Source of the DNA: Dermanyssus gallinae
Lineage: Eukaryota > Arthropoda > Arachnida > Mesostigmata > Dermanyssidae
Reading direction: 5' to 3'
Length of the DNA: 64,000 bases
Assembly (NCBI GenBank): GCA_003439945.1
Contig: QVRM01002189.1
Coordinates: 99,501-163,500 of the forward strand
The position numbers were made by a program, and so were the translations under genes. The first letter of the stretch is position 1. Every line of letters starts with the position of its first letter. The notes below the pieces were generated by a model. It was not told where the DNA came from and made no database searches. It saw only the letters and a program-made list of their open reading frames with translations. Positions 49,180 through 61,376 of this stretch are shown piece by piece.

Positions 49180-49640
49180 CTCACTGCTCAATCAATCAGT
49201 CAATCAATCACACGGTGTTCGACACAGTCAGTCAGGCAAACTCCATCTTCCTCTGTTTATGTCCAAGATCTACCACCGTCTGACCATAACCCATGAAATC
49301 AACCAATAAATTAAATTATCCAATTAATTAAGAGATTATTCAATTAGTCAATCAATAGTTCATTCACTCAATGGATTAATTAATCGACCAAGCCACAATG
49401 TCATGGCATTCATGGCATTACACAAACGAACGTGATCTCATCCCAGACAACGACGGACAGTCAGAACTAACTAGTACAGTCTTCAGTCAATCAGTCAGTC
49501 AGTCAGTCAGCCAGCTAGCAAGTCCCATCCATCAATTAATAAGTGACCATTCATCAATCATCGGCAGTCAAATGAACGACAATCTCGACTAATTAGTTTA
49601 ATTAAGGCCAGCTAGCCACAACCGCTGCCAACAGCAGCAG
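49180..49640. repeat. CAAT/CAGT/TTAA tetranucleotide repeats
   Basis: Interrupted tcaatcagtcaatca-type units followed by (CAG)n at 49,634-49,653. Confidence 0.85.
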
Positions 49641-50318
49641 CAGCAGCAGCAGCAACAACAGTAGCACCAGGTCTATCCACCCTCTGCACCAGCAACGCGG
49701 GACTGCGCACATCATCAACATCATCATCATCATCATCACCAGCGATCACTACACTCGATCGGCGGCAAAACTTAATTAAGAGGTTTCATTTGTTTACCAT
49801 CATCATCATCAAATTAATGAATGCATGAATTAATTAAAGGTGACTGGCAAGATAGTTAAGATGGAGTGGTGATAAATATAGACTGGTTTCATTTAGTCAT
49901 CTTGAATGCTTGACACTTACTGATCTAAATAATGAATGAAATATGAATCAATTCATTAATTCACTAATTAAGCATAGCTGGTTATTGCAGCAGTGGCGAT
50001 CGATTATGGTGTGATAATGGGGACGGGTATGGGTGGTTGTGGTGGTGGTGGTGATGATGACGATGACAGAGTGCAGGTGGTGTTCGACTACATTTGCTGC
50101 TACAATTACTACGACTATTGCTGCTGCTGCTGCTGGTGGTGGTGGAAGCGGTTTGCGGCTGCTTTCACAGCAGCCACAGAGCAGCAGCGACTGCGGCCAT
50201 CATACCGCCAACGTGCCAGTTGACCTACCTGATGTCAGTAACCACTGTTCCAGGGGGTGCAACACTAGAAAACGTCGAGTGTCACGTTAAACACATCGTC
50301 AAACTGTCACGGTTCTCG

Positions 50319-50412
50319 TCTATCTATCTATCTATCTATCTATCTATCGTCTATCTATCTATGTATGTATCTATCTATCGATGTATCTATCTATCTATTG
50401 ATGTATCGATGT
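50319..50412. repeat. (TATC)n microsatellite
   Basis: TATC units with TATG and TCGA variants. Confidence 0.94.
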
Positions 50413-50566
50413 ATTTTTAATTTTTTCACTACTAAAAATCTATATATAGATATCTATCTATCTGTATATCTAACCTAAGCGCTGCCCGCCCGCCCGCCCA
50501 CCCGTTCGTTGTTAGTCCTGTCTACAATGATTGTATTTATCGTCAGCACCATCGCCAACTAAACTC

Positions 50567-50614
50567 ACCAACTAAACTCGATAACATTGAGTTTTGTTGT
50601 TGAGTTTAGTTGGT
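50567..50614. repeat. 13-bp inverted repeat next to a short tandem copy
   Basis: accaactaaactc (50,567-50,579) pairs with 50,602-50,614. The left arm is itself preceded by a partial tandem copy (gccaactaaactc). Confidence 0.88.
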
Positions 50615-53203
50615 ATTACACTACACTATTACAGACATGTGATGTTTGTACTCCACCACAACAACAACTCAAACAGCGGTCGCTGTTTGAGAGAAAACGC
50701 CACTCGACTAACAGCAATGTGTCGATTCGCCCCATCCATCGTTATTCCAACAATCTAATCCAGCTATACTCTAGCAGATGTAGACATCAACTAATTCTGG
50801 CTACTACTGGTAGTAACCAGATTAGTACGTTTAGACTAGCGGTGGGTATGTATTGTATGTACGTGTGTGTATGTTTAAGTCTTTTTATTAATGGCCAAAA
50901 ACGGATTCGCCTCCTCCAGGTTATAGAATACTGCGCTGCTGTAACTGTTGATTGGTTTACTGCTGCTTGCGAGATCACTGCACTGCTATTCGAAGCTCTG
51001 CTAATTAAATGGGTGTGCAGCGTAAACGTGTTCGTTTTCGTTCGAGTAGCCTACGCCCGCTAATCAGTTCGGCGGGAACTCGTCGAGGTTAAACCTTAGC
51101 CAACCCACCCCGCGATGAATGTGCTCATAGTACTTTGAGTCAAACATTCCATATGTATGCGTGTCGCCATTCGTCTCACTGTTAGTTCACTTGAAAATAG
51201 AACCGAGAAAGAAACGCATCGCCACCATTTTGTAGCGTCCTGTACGCTTCATTCGGGCTAATGTGTTTTACACATGGTGAAGCAAAAAACGATGCTTGTG
51301 CAATTCCCGTTTGTTTTCTTTTCTGTCGACCAATAGCAGAATGATCATTTATCGATCCGTTACAGTTATGCGCGTATGCGAATTACAACTTCGTTTGTAG
51401 AACTGTTCATTCGAAGGGGATCAACTTGATGACAACCGAAAGTATGGTGAAGGTGAAGGGAAGAAAAACCGTGGGAGAAGCGGAGCCGACTCTACCGAAC
51501 GATCCATGAGATGATATTGTCCGTCATGCCTAGTTTTGCTGCGGCTCTTTTTTAACCATTCTGAGCACTAGGCCACCAAGGATACTACTTCAACGAACGA
51601 GTGAATCCAGGCGAAGAAAATCAAGCAAGTCTCGATATGCATTCGGACAGATGTTCTGGGGCGTCTTAACTAGACGACCCCAATTTTTAGCTAGCTTATC
51701 CGAGCCAAAACAGTTCGACTACTACGAACGGTGAACTAATAAGGGCGTTTTTTTATGGCGTCACGTTTGAGTCTAAGTACGTGTGTCCGCATGTATGCGC
51801 GTGTGTTTAATACATGTCTAGTTAGGTTTGCAGCCATCGCGCTCTTACGGCGTCGTGTGGTTTTCCTGTCGTTTCTGTGCAATTTCGTTGGGAAACCTTC
51901 GCCTCCCTCTAACCTTCTGCTGCGCTATCTGCATATCAAAACGATAGTAGTAGCCAGGGGTTGGGGCAAAGCCTTCAACTTTACGAAGCATCCATTCAGC
52001 TTTATACGCACATACTTATAGAGTATGTATTGAACACGCGCCGTAAGCGATACCACAAGGTCTCTGTCTAACAGGCGGCTCAGAGCGGGAGCAAGAAGAG
52101 CTTAACGCTAGCGCACGCATTTCGTTGCAATGTCTTGAGAGTGGGCGGACGCCCCAGTATCGGCAGAATCGGCGAGAATGCTATGTGACAATAGAAAGAG
52201 GGAGACGAGCAATACTGTGAGAAAAACCAAACCGCGTAGCGCAGCCGGACGCCAGCCAGTCCGAAACAGCCTTGCCAGAGCACAGTCGTTTGTGAAATGA
52301 TTCACTCACTAGCTGTTCTAGCAGTAGAGAAATCGATAACCGAGCTGAGAGAAAGAGAGACAGCGAAACCAACCAATATACGTACATACGGATGAAAGAA
52401 AGGCCAAACAAAACGCCTGCGATACACGACAAAGCTAGCTTTCTAATCGGCCCAGTGCGACCTGGACCCGGCGGGCAGGAATTTCCGATGGACGTAAGGC
52501 TGAAACGCTGCAATTAATAGTAAATGCTGGGTGTGATCGTCTTCGTAGTAGTGGTGGTAGTGGTAGTCGTAGCAGACTCGTCGCCGTGTCTCTGATCGGG
52601 TTGATTAGTCTCTGATTAGTTTGCGTGTAGCTAAGCATCGCTCTAACACAATCGAAAATCAGATGTAGGATAAAGGATGGTCCGAATGATACCCCTGCCT
52701 CGACTCTATGTAGTACAGGAGGGCTATAACAGTGACTCCGAGTGCTGGCAGGGAACCACTAAACAAACGCGCTGATCGAGGCACAGACGTGCGTCCGATG
52801 TAATCTGCAGTATTTGTCGATTCAACGAAATGTATGTGTATCTTCTTGTTCTTCGTTCGAACACAAGCGTGTTAGTACAACTATACGTATAAGACGCTAG
52901 TATACAATACAAACCAAATATGACCAGGTGGTAGCCACAAATGTAATAAACTCTGTTCTTCGTGGTAGTAAGTTTGACGGGGTGTGTTAATGCATACGGG
53001 TGCGTATGCAGGGTCGGTCGATCGGTCGTACTTATGCTTAGGAGAGCGGTGGTAGGAAAGATGATTGTGCTTGCTTGCTCGGTGTTCGTGACATGTCGTG
53101 TTGTCGGCGGATATATGTTGTCGTCTTTGTGTCGTGTCTATTTGTGTTGCTGGCGTCGTCGAGCTCGGTCGGCAACGACCCGGCAACGACCCGGGGCACC
53201 TAC

Positions 53204-54068
53204 CTATTTCCGTGCACGTGTGACGAACAGAAGGCAAATGAGTAGTGAATGAGCGTAGGATCGATCATGATGCCTCGTTCCGCCCTCTCGAGAAGGTCGC
53301 TCAGGTAGCACAGATGTCGATAGCAGGACCTCACCATGTAGCGGGCCGTGTACTCGTCGAGCACGAAGATCTGGCCCGCGCTGAACCAGCCCAGCGAGCA
53401 GTACGGATCGGCCAGCCGGTGGTCCAGGGTGAGCGTCTGCAGGTGTCGAAACAGAGCGTGGTGATCGAAGCGGTTCGGATCGGCCGAGATCAGCTCTTCC
53501 ATGCCGTGGCGGCGCGCCCGTTCGGTGTCGCCCTGCATCCGCGAGATGTGCGCGTTGCGGGCGGCGGCCGGGGGCTGGCTAGTGTGGGCGCGTGTGGGCG
53601 GGCTAGGCTTGTGGGCCTGTCCGGTGGCGCGGTAGAGCGCCTGCACCCACAAGTGGCAGTCGGCCTCCTCGACGGAACCGAACGCCACGGCGTCGCCCTC
53701 GCGCACCGCGTTGAAGAAAAACCGTCCCCCGTCGCCGGGCGGCGCCGCCTCATCGGGCGTATAGTCGACCGTGTAGCCGTCCAACTGCATCAGTTCGTTC
53801 GGTGACGAGCTCTTCTCTCGGAACGAGCACATGGCAAAAGTGTACTGAGAAACCTGGACGAGCACAAAGTATCGCTTCTTCCACTTTTTCCAGACGTTTC
53901 GGCCTTGCGCGTACAGGTAGCCGGCGTGTTTCATGTTCTGCGGCCTCTCCATACGTATCGTGATTCGGATCTGAAGATCTTGGTCGGCGGCGTTCTTCGG
54001 CGCCTGCATTCGGTGCCATTCGGGGCCGCACTTCCCCCCCATCGGCGTAGGCCGTATGAGCACTTTTC
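53204..54068 (-). CDS. Cadps: CAPS exon e3: end of C2, PH domain, start of the MUN-side region
   Basis: This is the largest exon, 287 complete codons plus split codons at both ends. It opens with KVLIRPTP and the C2 end ([13 protein letters not shown]). The PH domain follows at about residues 152-256 (genomic about 53,610-53,940): [24 protein letters not shown], then [26 protein letters not shown] and [12 protein letters not shown]. The basic run KKWKKR corresponds to residues known in the family to bind PI(4,5)P2, and it is kept. After a variable Pro/Ala-rich linker come [40 protein letters not shown] and [14 protein letters not shown]. The acceptor is ccgctgcag|GAAAAG and the donor is AATAG|GTAGGT. 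Local GC content is clearly higher than in the flanking introns, which produces a long antisense open frame. Confidence 0.97.
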
Positions 54069-54371
54069 CTGCAGCGGTAACGACATCGATAAGCGATACG
54101 AGAAGTGAACAGAGAAATAATCGAATAAAAAAAACAAAGAACCTCTCATCTTCATTAGCCTAACTTCTCACCCAACGCAACAGTTAAAACTTGTTAGCGC
54201 CATCTTTGCTAGCCTAGATTTACTGCGGGCCCTTGCAGCACATGGCAAAACGATTTATAAAAGTCACTATAGTGACTTTCACACATCAAATTCTGCAAAC
54301 TGCAACGATTTTGTAGTGTCTAAGCTGACGCGTGCAATGTCGCAATACTATTACAGACACTGATGACTCAC
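54069..54371 (-). other. CAPS intron e2-e3 (303 bp)
   Basis: This is the shortest visible intron. It carries a perfect 20-bp palindrome at 54,260-54,279 and otherwise nothing recognisable. Confidence 0.93.
54260..54279. repeat. Perfect 20-bp palindrome
   Basis: Both halves read aaagtcacta on opposite strands. It lies inside the 303-bp CAPS intron e2-e3, about 110 bp from the donor side. Confidence 0.92.
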
Positions 54372-54525
54372 CTAGTTCCTTGTCATCCAAAGAGAGCAAT
54401 CCAGGGCTCTCTGTGTATAACTTGACTTTTACGATGGGCAGGGGGTGCGAAGTCGTGAAATCGCCCTGGGTGTCCCACATTGGCTTGGCAGCTTCTGCCA
54501 TATCCGTTTGCAGTTTTTCCCCGCC
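54372..54525 (-). CDS. Cadps: CAPS exon e2: C2-like domain, middle
   Basis: The exon encodes 51 residues plus one base, beginning GGEKLQTD and including [18 protein letters not shown] and LDDKELG. These are hallmark CAPS C2 segments that vertebrates share nearly word for word. The acceptor is cactttccag|GGCGGG, at a codon boundary after e1, and the donor is CTAG|GTGAGT. The split glycine codon is completed by the first two bases of e3. Start and end phases agree with both neighbours. Confidence 0.96.
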
Positions 54526-55643
54526 CTGGAAAGTGCAGACGGAACATGCGTGGAAGAATACCGAATTAGACAAATACCAAAGTTAGGCCAGCTGCAAGAA
54601 GTTGTTTGGTGCGACCGCCACAAGTTTGCAAGAGCTGCAGGAGCTGGAAGCCCGCCAGAGCATATTTTGTCAGCCCCCTTGTATTCGCCCTTTCTTCGCC
54701 CTTTAATTTGACGTGTGCCATGCCACACCAGCGCAGAAGAGTCTTCTCGACTGTATGCATACTCTCGCTCCCATTGACGTGCGCATACAAAGAGCCTATA
54801 GACTGGGTCGTCTTCTGGCTGGGGCCGCTCTGCCACATTCTCGAGACGTTATAGACGATCTCACCTTAGTCGTCATCTGCACACTAAAGGAAGCAAAAGA
54901 AGAAGAAGACGAGGAAGATAGAGGAAAATAATGCCCCTGAGCGTTTACAGATGACAAGTGCTCCCAGCGGAGGTCCTTCCTACCGCGCAGCAGCAGCACC
55001 CGTAGAAGAAAATAGAGTGGGTGTTGACCGTGGCCTTTGGCAATCACCTAACCTAGTTGGTTGGATGGCAGGCTGCTTGTCTATTGGTCTACGTGCTAAT
55101 CGTAGTAGTAGTAATAGTGGCAGGAGTACGAGTTCGAGTATTTGGCACTCGCAGGCGACCCCGACAACTAAGAGTTCCTTCTATTACAGGCCAGGTCGTC
55201 GTATGTGCACGTAATTCCCTGAGGCTTCGGCACCGGTTTTTTTCCTTCTTTGGTCTAGCGCGTTGCCTAGAATTTACGGTAGAATACAAAGCAACCGTCC
55301 TTTTTGTCGTCAGTCCTCGCCCCCGCCCCCCCCCTTCTTCTTTTCCTCTCGTCGGGCAAAAGGGGCAGAGGTCCGCTACAGAAGTGTTCACAACTGACCA
55401 CACACAGACTGACGCTGAACTTCCGGCCACGACATCAACGAATACGAGATTTCGGGCTCCTTCGCTCGTTTTGGACACCACCACCACCACTAGCTAACCA
55501 GACGCTTCTCTATGATGCCTGGCCATGTCACATGTTCACTCATTAGGCAGTCTAGCTCAGTAACATAGGCATGTCTATAGCATAGAGAAACTTTAGAGTG
55601 ATTACAAGACCGGTAGCCTCAGCGACCTTATATTATTCATTAA

Positions 55644-55649
55644 TATATA

Positions 55650-55697
<48 letters not shown>
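55644..55697. repeat. (TA)n microsatellite
   Basis: TA dinucleotides in intron e1-e2; a second tract at 55,902-55,928. Confidence 0.95.
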
Positions 55698-55699
<2 letters not shown>

Positions 55700-55831
55700 C
55701 TTTTATGTGACAATAACAGTTATTTTATATAGTTTTTTTTTATCGTATATGTCCATCAGAAGTTGCTTATATATGCCTGGCAAAGGAAGGTGAGTACTAC
55801 CAAATTGGGGTGAAATAATGTTCTTACAATA

Positions 55832-55886
55832 GTAAATAAACGATACAAGTCCAATAACAGACATTGACCTTGTATCGTTTATTTAC
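55832..55886. repeat. Perfect 18-bp inverted repeat
   Basis: gtaaataaacgatacaag (55,832-55,849) pairs exactly with 55,869-55,886 around a 19-nt loop, inside CAPS intron e1-e2. Confidence 0.92.
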
Positions 55887-55896
55887 TTCCAAATAC

Positions 55897-55931
<35 letters not shown>

Positions 55932-56536
55932 TTTTTGGAAATAGTGCTCCGTACGCGTTCACTTGCGCTCAAATTGCACGCCTGCTTGTAACGACAGAGA
56001 CTTGGCCTTACCACTTAAGGACAGACACCGCAACAGTCACTCCGCGCATGTTTGGCGGACTGTCATATACAATGTTCATAGTCAGTCCCACAACCAAATG
56101 TAGAGCCTTCGGATGCATTTGTGCTTTAATTTTTGTCATTGGAAGTCAAGGCCTTACCTTACGGAATCAGTAGCTAAGCCGGCTGATTTTTAACGTGCAG
56201 AACAGTCTCCGCACTAAACATCCATCATACAGGAAAAACGTTTCCTAACAAGCTCTCTGAACTCAATGAACCTATAATGTCCTCAGAGTGGGGGTGGGGG
56301 GGGGGAGGGGCGGATGCACTTTCGTTCAAGCAGAACACGAAACTTTTCTCTTCAATGCGTTCCTATTTTGCATGACTAGCAGTGCTCGTATCTAGATCTT
56401 TTATAGGCATCTCTCTGACTACCAGACAGAGAGAGACAATGAACGGAACGCGGTCGAGGCAGCTAGTGATGGTAGGCGAAGGGGTGTTTTGAACAAGAGC
56501 GCGCTTTAAAGGGTCGTACGAACTCGGCATGCTTAC

Positions 56537-56705
56537 CTCGACCTCCATGGTGCAGTAGACAATCCGATTAGCTGCGAGTGACTTTAGTCCTTTAACTTCG
56601 GTGACGATCACCTCTAAGTTAAAATTAAGCACGATGTCGAACTTTGACAACGTCGGCTCTGAGTCCTCGCTTGCAAGGCCCTCCTTGTTCAGGGATGCCT
56701 GACTT
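56537..56705 (-). CDS. Cadps: CAPS exon e1 (first visible): start of C2-like domain
   Basis: The exon encodes residues 1-56 of the visible product. It contains [34 protein letters not shown], which match the CAPS C2-like domain closely. The acceptor reads tatttacag before AAGTCAGG; the donor is GAG|GTAAGC at a codon boundary. The exon starts with one base of a split codon, so an upstream exon ending with two bases is required. I found none to the right that fits. An alternative acceptor lies eight bases further in (AAGTCAG|GC). The Ser/Glu-rich first 20 residues are the variable linker ahead of the C2 domain. Confidence 0.93.
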
Positions 56706-57434
56706 CTGTAAATATAGTACAACAACGAGAGCAAAAAGCCAAGTAGACATTTAATGATCCGGAAGAGCATTTGCTAATTAGGACTACTACGACCGCCGGA
56801 GCCAAGCTATAATTGTATGAACAATTTGCCATGTAATATTTTTACGTATTTCCTGCAACGTGTAGTTTGCACGTTCCTGTCCGTTTTCAGTACCTGGATA
56901 TGTGCGTACTCGCTAGCGGCAAAAAACACTCTTGGCATTTTGTACTTGGCATACACATACTCAAAATATCTAATGGTGAGATGTGAATTATGTGCACCTA
57001 ACAAGAGACTTAACGCCTTAAGGAAGCTTACGTAAAGTAGCAATACACAATGACTATTATCCGACAAAAGGCGATTAGGTAAATGTCAGAAGGTCAATCA
57101 GGGATACGTCTGCGTCTCTCCAAGATCTTAAAAATACTCTGTTCCTTCAAAGATGAGTATAAAATCCCTAGGAGAGAGCGTTGGTTGCTTTCGGCAACCA
57201 AATGAGTAGACGCTGAAGACTCGCAACAGTGACCAACTAACGAAAAGCGACTAGTTTTATCTAAACTGTGCTATGTATATATACATACATATCGATCTCG
57301 AAATGAGTTCGCGTGACTGCTACGACACGCCGAACGCAAAAACGCGACACTATTTAATTGACTGTTGTTGCGTGTCAATGTTTGAACATGGTATACTGTC
57401 TAATCCATGGTACTATGATATGAATAACATGCGT

Positions 57435-57473
<39 letters not shown>

Positions 57474-57930
57474 TGAGCTTGAATATAGAAGTATCGTTCA
57501 TGGGGGTATAGGTGGGTTGTGGTGCTGGTGGTGGCGGCGGGCTGGGCAGAGGATAACAACGAAATACGCAAGCCGCCAGTTACTCGAGTATCCACGTCGA
57601 GCATGCAGTGCAGCCGATGGCGTCGAGGTGAGGCGTCCAATTGGGCGATCGTAAATAGACGATACAGCAGTAGCGCAATAGAGCCATGCTACGTAGCGAA
57701 ATCGATGATGCAACTCCTCCAGCAGCGCCATCGACGTGAGGGTGATGGTGCTGGTGCTGATGCTCGTCGTTGTCGTCGTCGTCGTCGTCAGCTCCGCTGG
57801 CAGTGCCGTTGTTGGCAGCCCCACTACACGCGGCACCCATGCGGTTTCGTCTCGCGATGCCGGACGAACTCCACGTTGCGTGGTGCTGCATGGCGGTCAA
57901 ACTGCACCTCGTGCCGCGTCGTGGCCATGC

Positions 57931-58098
57931 GATTCAGGATCGTAGTAGTGAGTGGATTCAGGATCGTAGTAGTTAGTGGATTCAGGATCGTAGTAGTGAG
58001 GAGATTCAGGATCGTAGTGAGGAGATTCAGGATCGTAGTGAGGAGGTTCAGGATCGTAGCGGGTTCATGATAGGAGGTTCAGTAGCGGGTTCATGATA
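57931..58098. repeat. Minisatellite, 24- then 21-bp units
   Basis: Units begin gattcaggatcgtagtagt. The first three are 24 bp; the next lose one GTA and are 21 bp, and the last ones are degenerate. They make a repeated FRIVV-like open frame on the plus strand that is an artefact of the tandem array. Confidence 0.92.
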
Positions 58099-60576
58099 GG
58101 TGTTCGTTCGACAACGACGACAAAAATAGCAGCAGCAGCCGCCGAAATGGCCACCCATAAACGAGCGTGCAGGATTGATGTATTCCACGATTAGATCCCC
58201 GCGTCAATACAGCGTCGAGGGAAGACGAGAGCGAGCGATGCGTGTACGTGTTAGAACATGCAGACGATGAAAATAAAGAACGGAACACAAACACACAGGC
58301 AGGAGAGAAAAAGATGAACAAAGCAGATTTCATTTGAAAAAAAACAAAAAGAGAAACATTCGGCAGATCAGCAGGGAGATCTCTTTACACACTACAACAA
58401 CGAGACACAAACGATTCAAGCGCAGGTGATTGAAAATGTGTATTTGAAAGTCGTATGCTCGAGCGAAAACAAGCATAAATGAATCGATGGCATTACAATC
58501 ACAGCAATATAAAACTGTTTGATCAGAACTAAACTGAAGCCATAATGCCGTAAACAAAAATATAACATAATACGAGTAGAAACATGTACAGCTGCAAATT
58601 AACGACCACAATGACAGCAACAGCGCGTGAAACCCAAGAGACGCTTATAAGGTTATTAACGTTTCACTCTAGACAATGGTTGCTATCATTTCTGTATTTA
58701 TCTCATCTGAACCAGATCCATCACCACCCCAAAAATAGAGTTGCAGAATGTACGTATTTCGTTTAGAACCAGATAAAAAAAAATAATTGTTGAAGGCACA
58801 AACAAGAATAACAGAGCAAAAGAGAGCGATTGTGATTGATTACGGGTAGTTGATTCGATAGTTAGATAGTTCAACTCAACCTCTACAAAACTGAAACAAC
58901 AGAAAGGGGTGCCAACGGAAGTATGCACGTTTTTTTTCGACTACTAGATTTTTAGATAGACGGAACAGGAAGACCGAGCCCATCATCATCGGTATAACAC
59001 ACATGAAGACAACAGGTAAAGCGAGTGTGAGCGGAAGCCAAAAGGGTGAACGCTTCAGCGATCCAGATCAAGAGCACCGCTGGCAAAAGAGATGTCTGTG
59101 TTCATCGCCTTAATTTAAAAACAAAAAATCCAACCTGGTGGTCGCTCCTACATACATCGTATGCATTTCCAGCGACAACTTATTGCTGTTACTTATGCCA
59201 TCATCATAGGGTCAAGGTACTGAAATGCGTTCACGCTTACGCTGCATTGTGTACATGAGTTTCGTAAATGGGCTTCGTAATGATCGATCCTGTTCTACGA
59301 AATACCATGCACTAAGTCGTGTGGGCCAACCTCCCGCCCGAACTTGCGCCGGACGTGTCGATCGAGTGTCCACTAACACAATACTTGTCTGGGTGTTAAC
59401 ACACGTCATGCTTACCTCTCAGATTGCTACGCAGGTTCACCTGATTCCCTGGTAGATCCATCTGGGTAGTTTCATTTAGTCGACATTCACCTTTTTTAAA
59501 CTATCATGCTCTATTTGCTATCTATGGACACTATGTCGTCAGAATGTTTAAGTCAAGTCAAAAACTCCTTTATTCAAGGGTCATATATGCCTAAGTATAC
59601 ATTGCTCTTTACAACAAAAAAAATTACATTTGAATATAATTATAACAAACACCAGGTCTGTCGATTTCGCAGACTTTGAGGAACTCTCCACGAGAATGTG
59701 TTGTTTATCTTCACTGAGCGCGCAACTTCCAGTGATCTAACATTCGTTATTTAAATATCATAATTTAACCTGATTTAAATATCATAATTTATACGATGAC
59801 GTTCCATTTCGGCACACTTAAAAGCGGCATACTAATCGATATTTCATTCACTGCTGGACCTACAGTTATATTAGTTGAGTTCATAACAGTTGCTCGCTAA
59901 ATATATAATAGATTATGACGATTCTCTTCCATCGATCTATAGAGGAAACTGCTCGTTTGTGAGACGAATTATCACAAAGTTAAGGGTGCGATCCTGCCGG
60001 CATTCTTTAAAATCTGTAAGAATATATGATTAAGCGGCTTGTTGAGTTGTCTTCTGAAGGTGTCCATTCAAGGATCTTAGTAAGAGGAATCATAATAATG
60101 CAGATATACAATATTATACTATAGAAACAATTATCGGTTTAGCTATGCCAATAGTCAAATTGCTTAAAGTGTCTTTTATGTGAAAGATGGAAGATGCAAC
60201 CAAGTAGGGAAAATGGCCGACTAGCTCTAGGGACGTTCGGTCGATCTTAACCTGCTACTGCAGACTGCAAACAGGCACAGTTTGATATTTGCTGTGTTTA
60301 TTCTCAACTATTCTTTTTCGTATTATTTTGTCTTCAAACTCAACTTTCAAACTGGTTCTACCACCCCATTGCGCGTCACACCTAACCGCAATTAAGCCAA
60401 ACTCTGAGCCCCCATATTCTATAAACGGCCCTAATATACGACCAGAGATGATATCAAACGTCAAGATAAATCAATACGATGGGCAATACAGACGTCAGTT
60501 AGCACAATATAAAATCACTTTGGCGACGGCGGCCGAATCCTCAAGGGCATTTTCAATGTGTAAGCATTTTGGACTC

Positions 60577-60580
<4 letters not shown>

Positions 60581-60635
<55 letters not shown>
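60581..60635. repeat. (TA)n microsatellite
   Basis: Uninterrupted TA dinucleotides about 180 bp upstream of the mariner remnant. Confidence 0.96.
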
Positions 60636-60639
<4 letters not shown>

Positions 60640-60810
60640 CGACTAGACATACGTTTAGATACCTGTGTGTATGTGTATTGCTTGGACACAAGGTAATTGA
60701 GTTTTGACATGCGTTTTTCAAATGCCTACCATGCCTTTGAAAGGTCTGCTATATTTACAATTGCCAAAAAAACGTATCATCTTAGAGAGAGCTTCGTAAA
60801 GAGATTCGTG

Positions 60811-61376
60811 GAGACCGATCTCGGAAACAAAACAGCCGAGTGACTATGCGTGAATTAGCCATGGATTTTGGGGTGTGTCACACAACCATCGTCACTCGGC
60901 TTTGCGCCCATGGTCTTGCGTCAAAGTGGAACTAATGCGTACTTCATAATTTAAGAGAGCGTAACAAAGTAGCGCGTCATAGATTATTGGACCTGTGACG
61001 AATAATGAATCTCTCACGATAATGCGAAATGTGGAAGATTTTCCTGTGCCCCAGGCCAGCAACGAGTTTTTTCATAGTGGTCAAACGATAGACACGGGTG
61101 TCTACTGTGCGATCGATCATCTTGAGCGAGTTCTTGCCAGCCTTCAAAAGAAGATACGGTCTCGTTGAAAGAAAGGGCGTTACCTTCCATTAAGACAACG
61201 TGAGCCCTTATTTGAGTTTAGCTTCGATTGGGAAATATGATATGCTGCATCCGCCGTACTTATCGGATATTGTACCGTCAAACTACTACAAAATCAATGT
61301 CTGCTGCATTTTTACAGGAAGAAAATTCACGTCATTAAAAGCGACAAAATATTGCATTACTTGCTGTCGGACTAGT
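60811..61376 (+). mobile_element. Broken mariner-family transposase
   Basis: Translation in changing frames gives the mariner helix-turn-helix stretch VTMRELAMDFGVCHTTIV (60,840-60,893). Later come the DNA-cleavage-domain segments RKGVTFH-stop-DN and HPPYLSDIVPSNYY (61,248-61,289), corresponding to HHDNARPH and PHPPYSPDLAPSDYH in intact elements. In-frame stops and at least one frameshift break it, and the last catalytic Asp of the DDxD triad reads Asn. Terminal inverted repeats were not identified. It lies upstream of the visible CAPS exons and is transcriptionally opposite to them. Confidence 0.82.

Larger units (their letters stand above)
54526..56536 (-). other. CAPS intron e1-e2
   Basis: About 2.0 kb. 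It contains (TA)n at 55,644-55,697 and 55,902-55,928, a perfect 18-bp inverted repeat at 55,832-55,886, a C-rich stretch near 55,320 and a G-rich stretch near 56,290. Open frames at 54.6-55.5 kb are low complexity on both strands and are not supported as genes. Confidence 0.9.

Noticed and set aside
48569..49309. Long Cys/Leu/Thr/Asn homopolymer-type frames
   Set aside because: Produced by the CAA-rich repeat in all frames.
53245..53805. 186-codon open frame on the plus strand
   Set aside because: It is the antisense shadow of CAPS exon e3, whose high GC content removes stops on the other strand.
59401..59455. Candidate 46-nt upstream CAPS microexon with donor GAGAG|GTAAGC
   Set aside because: The phase required by exon e1 gives an in-frame stop, and the peptide does not match the family.
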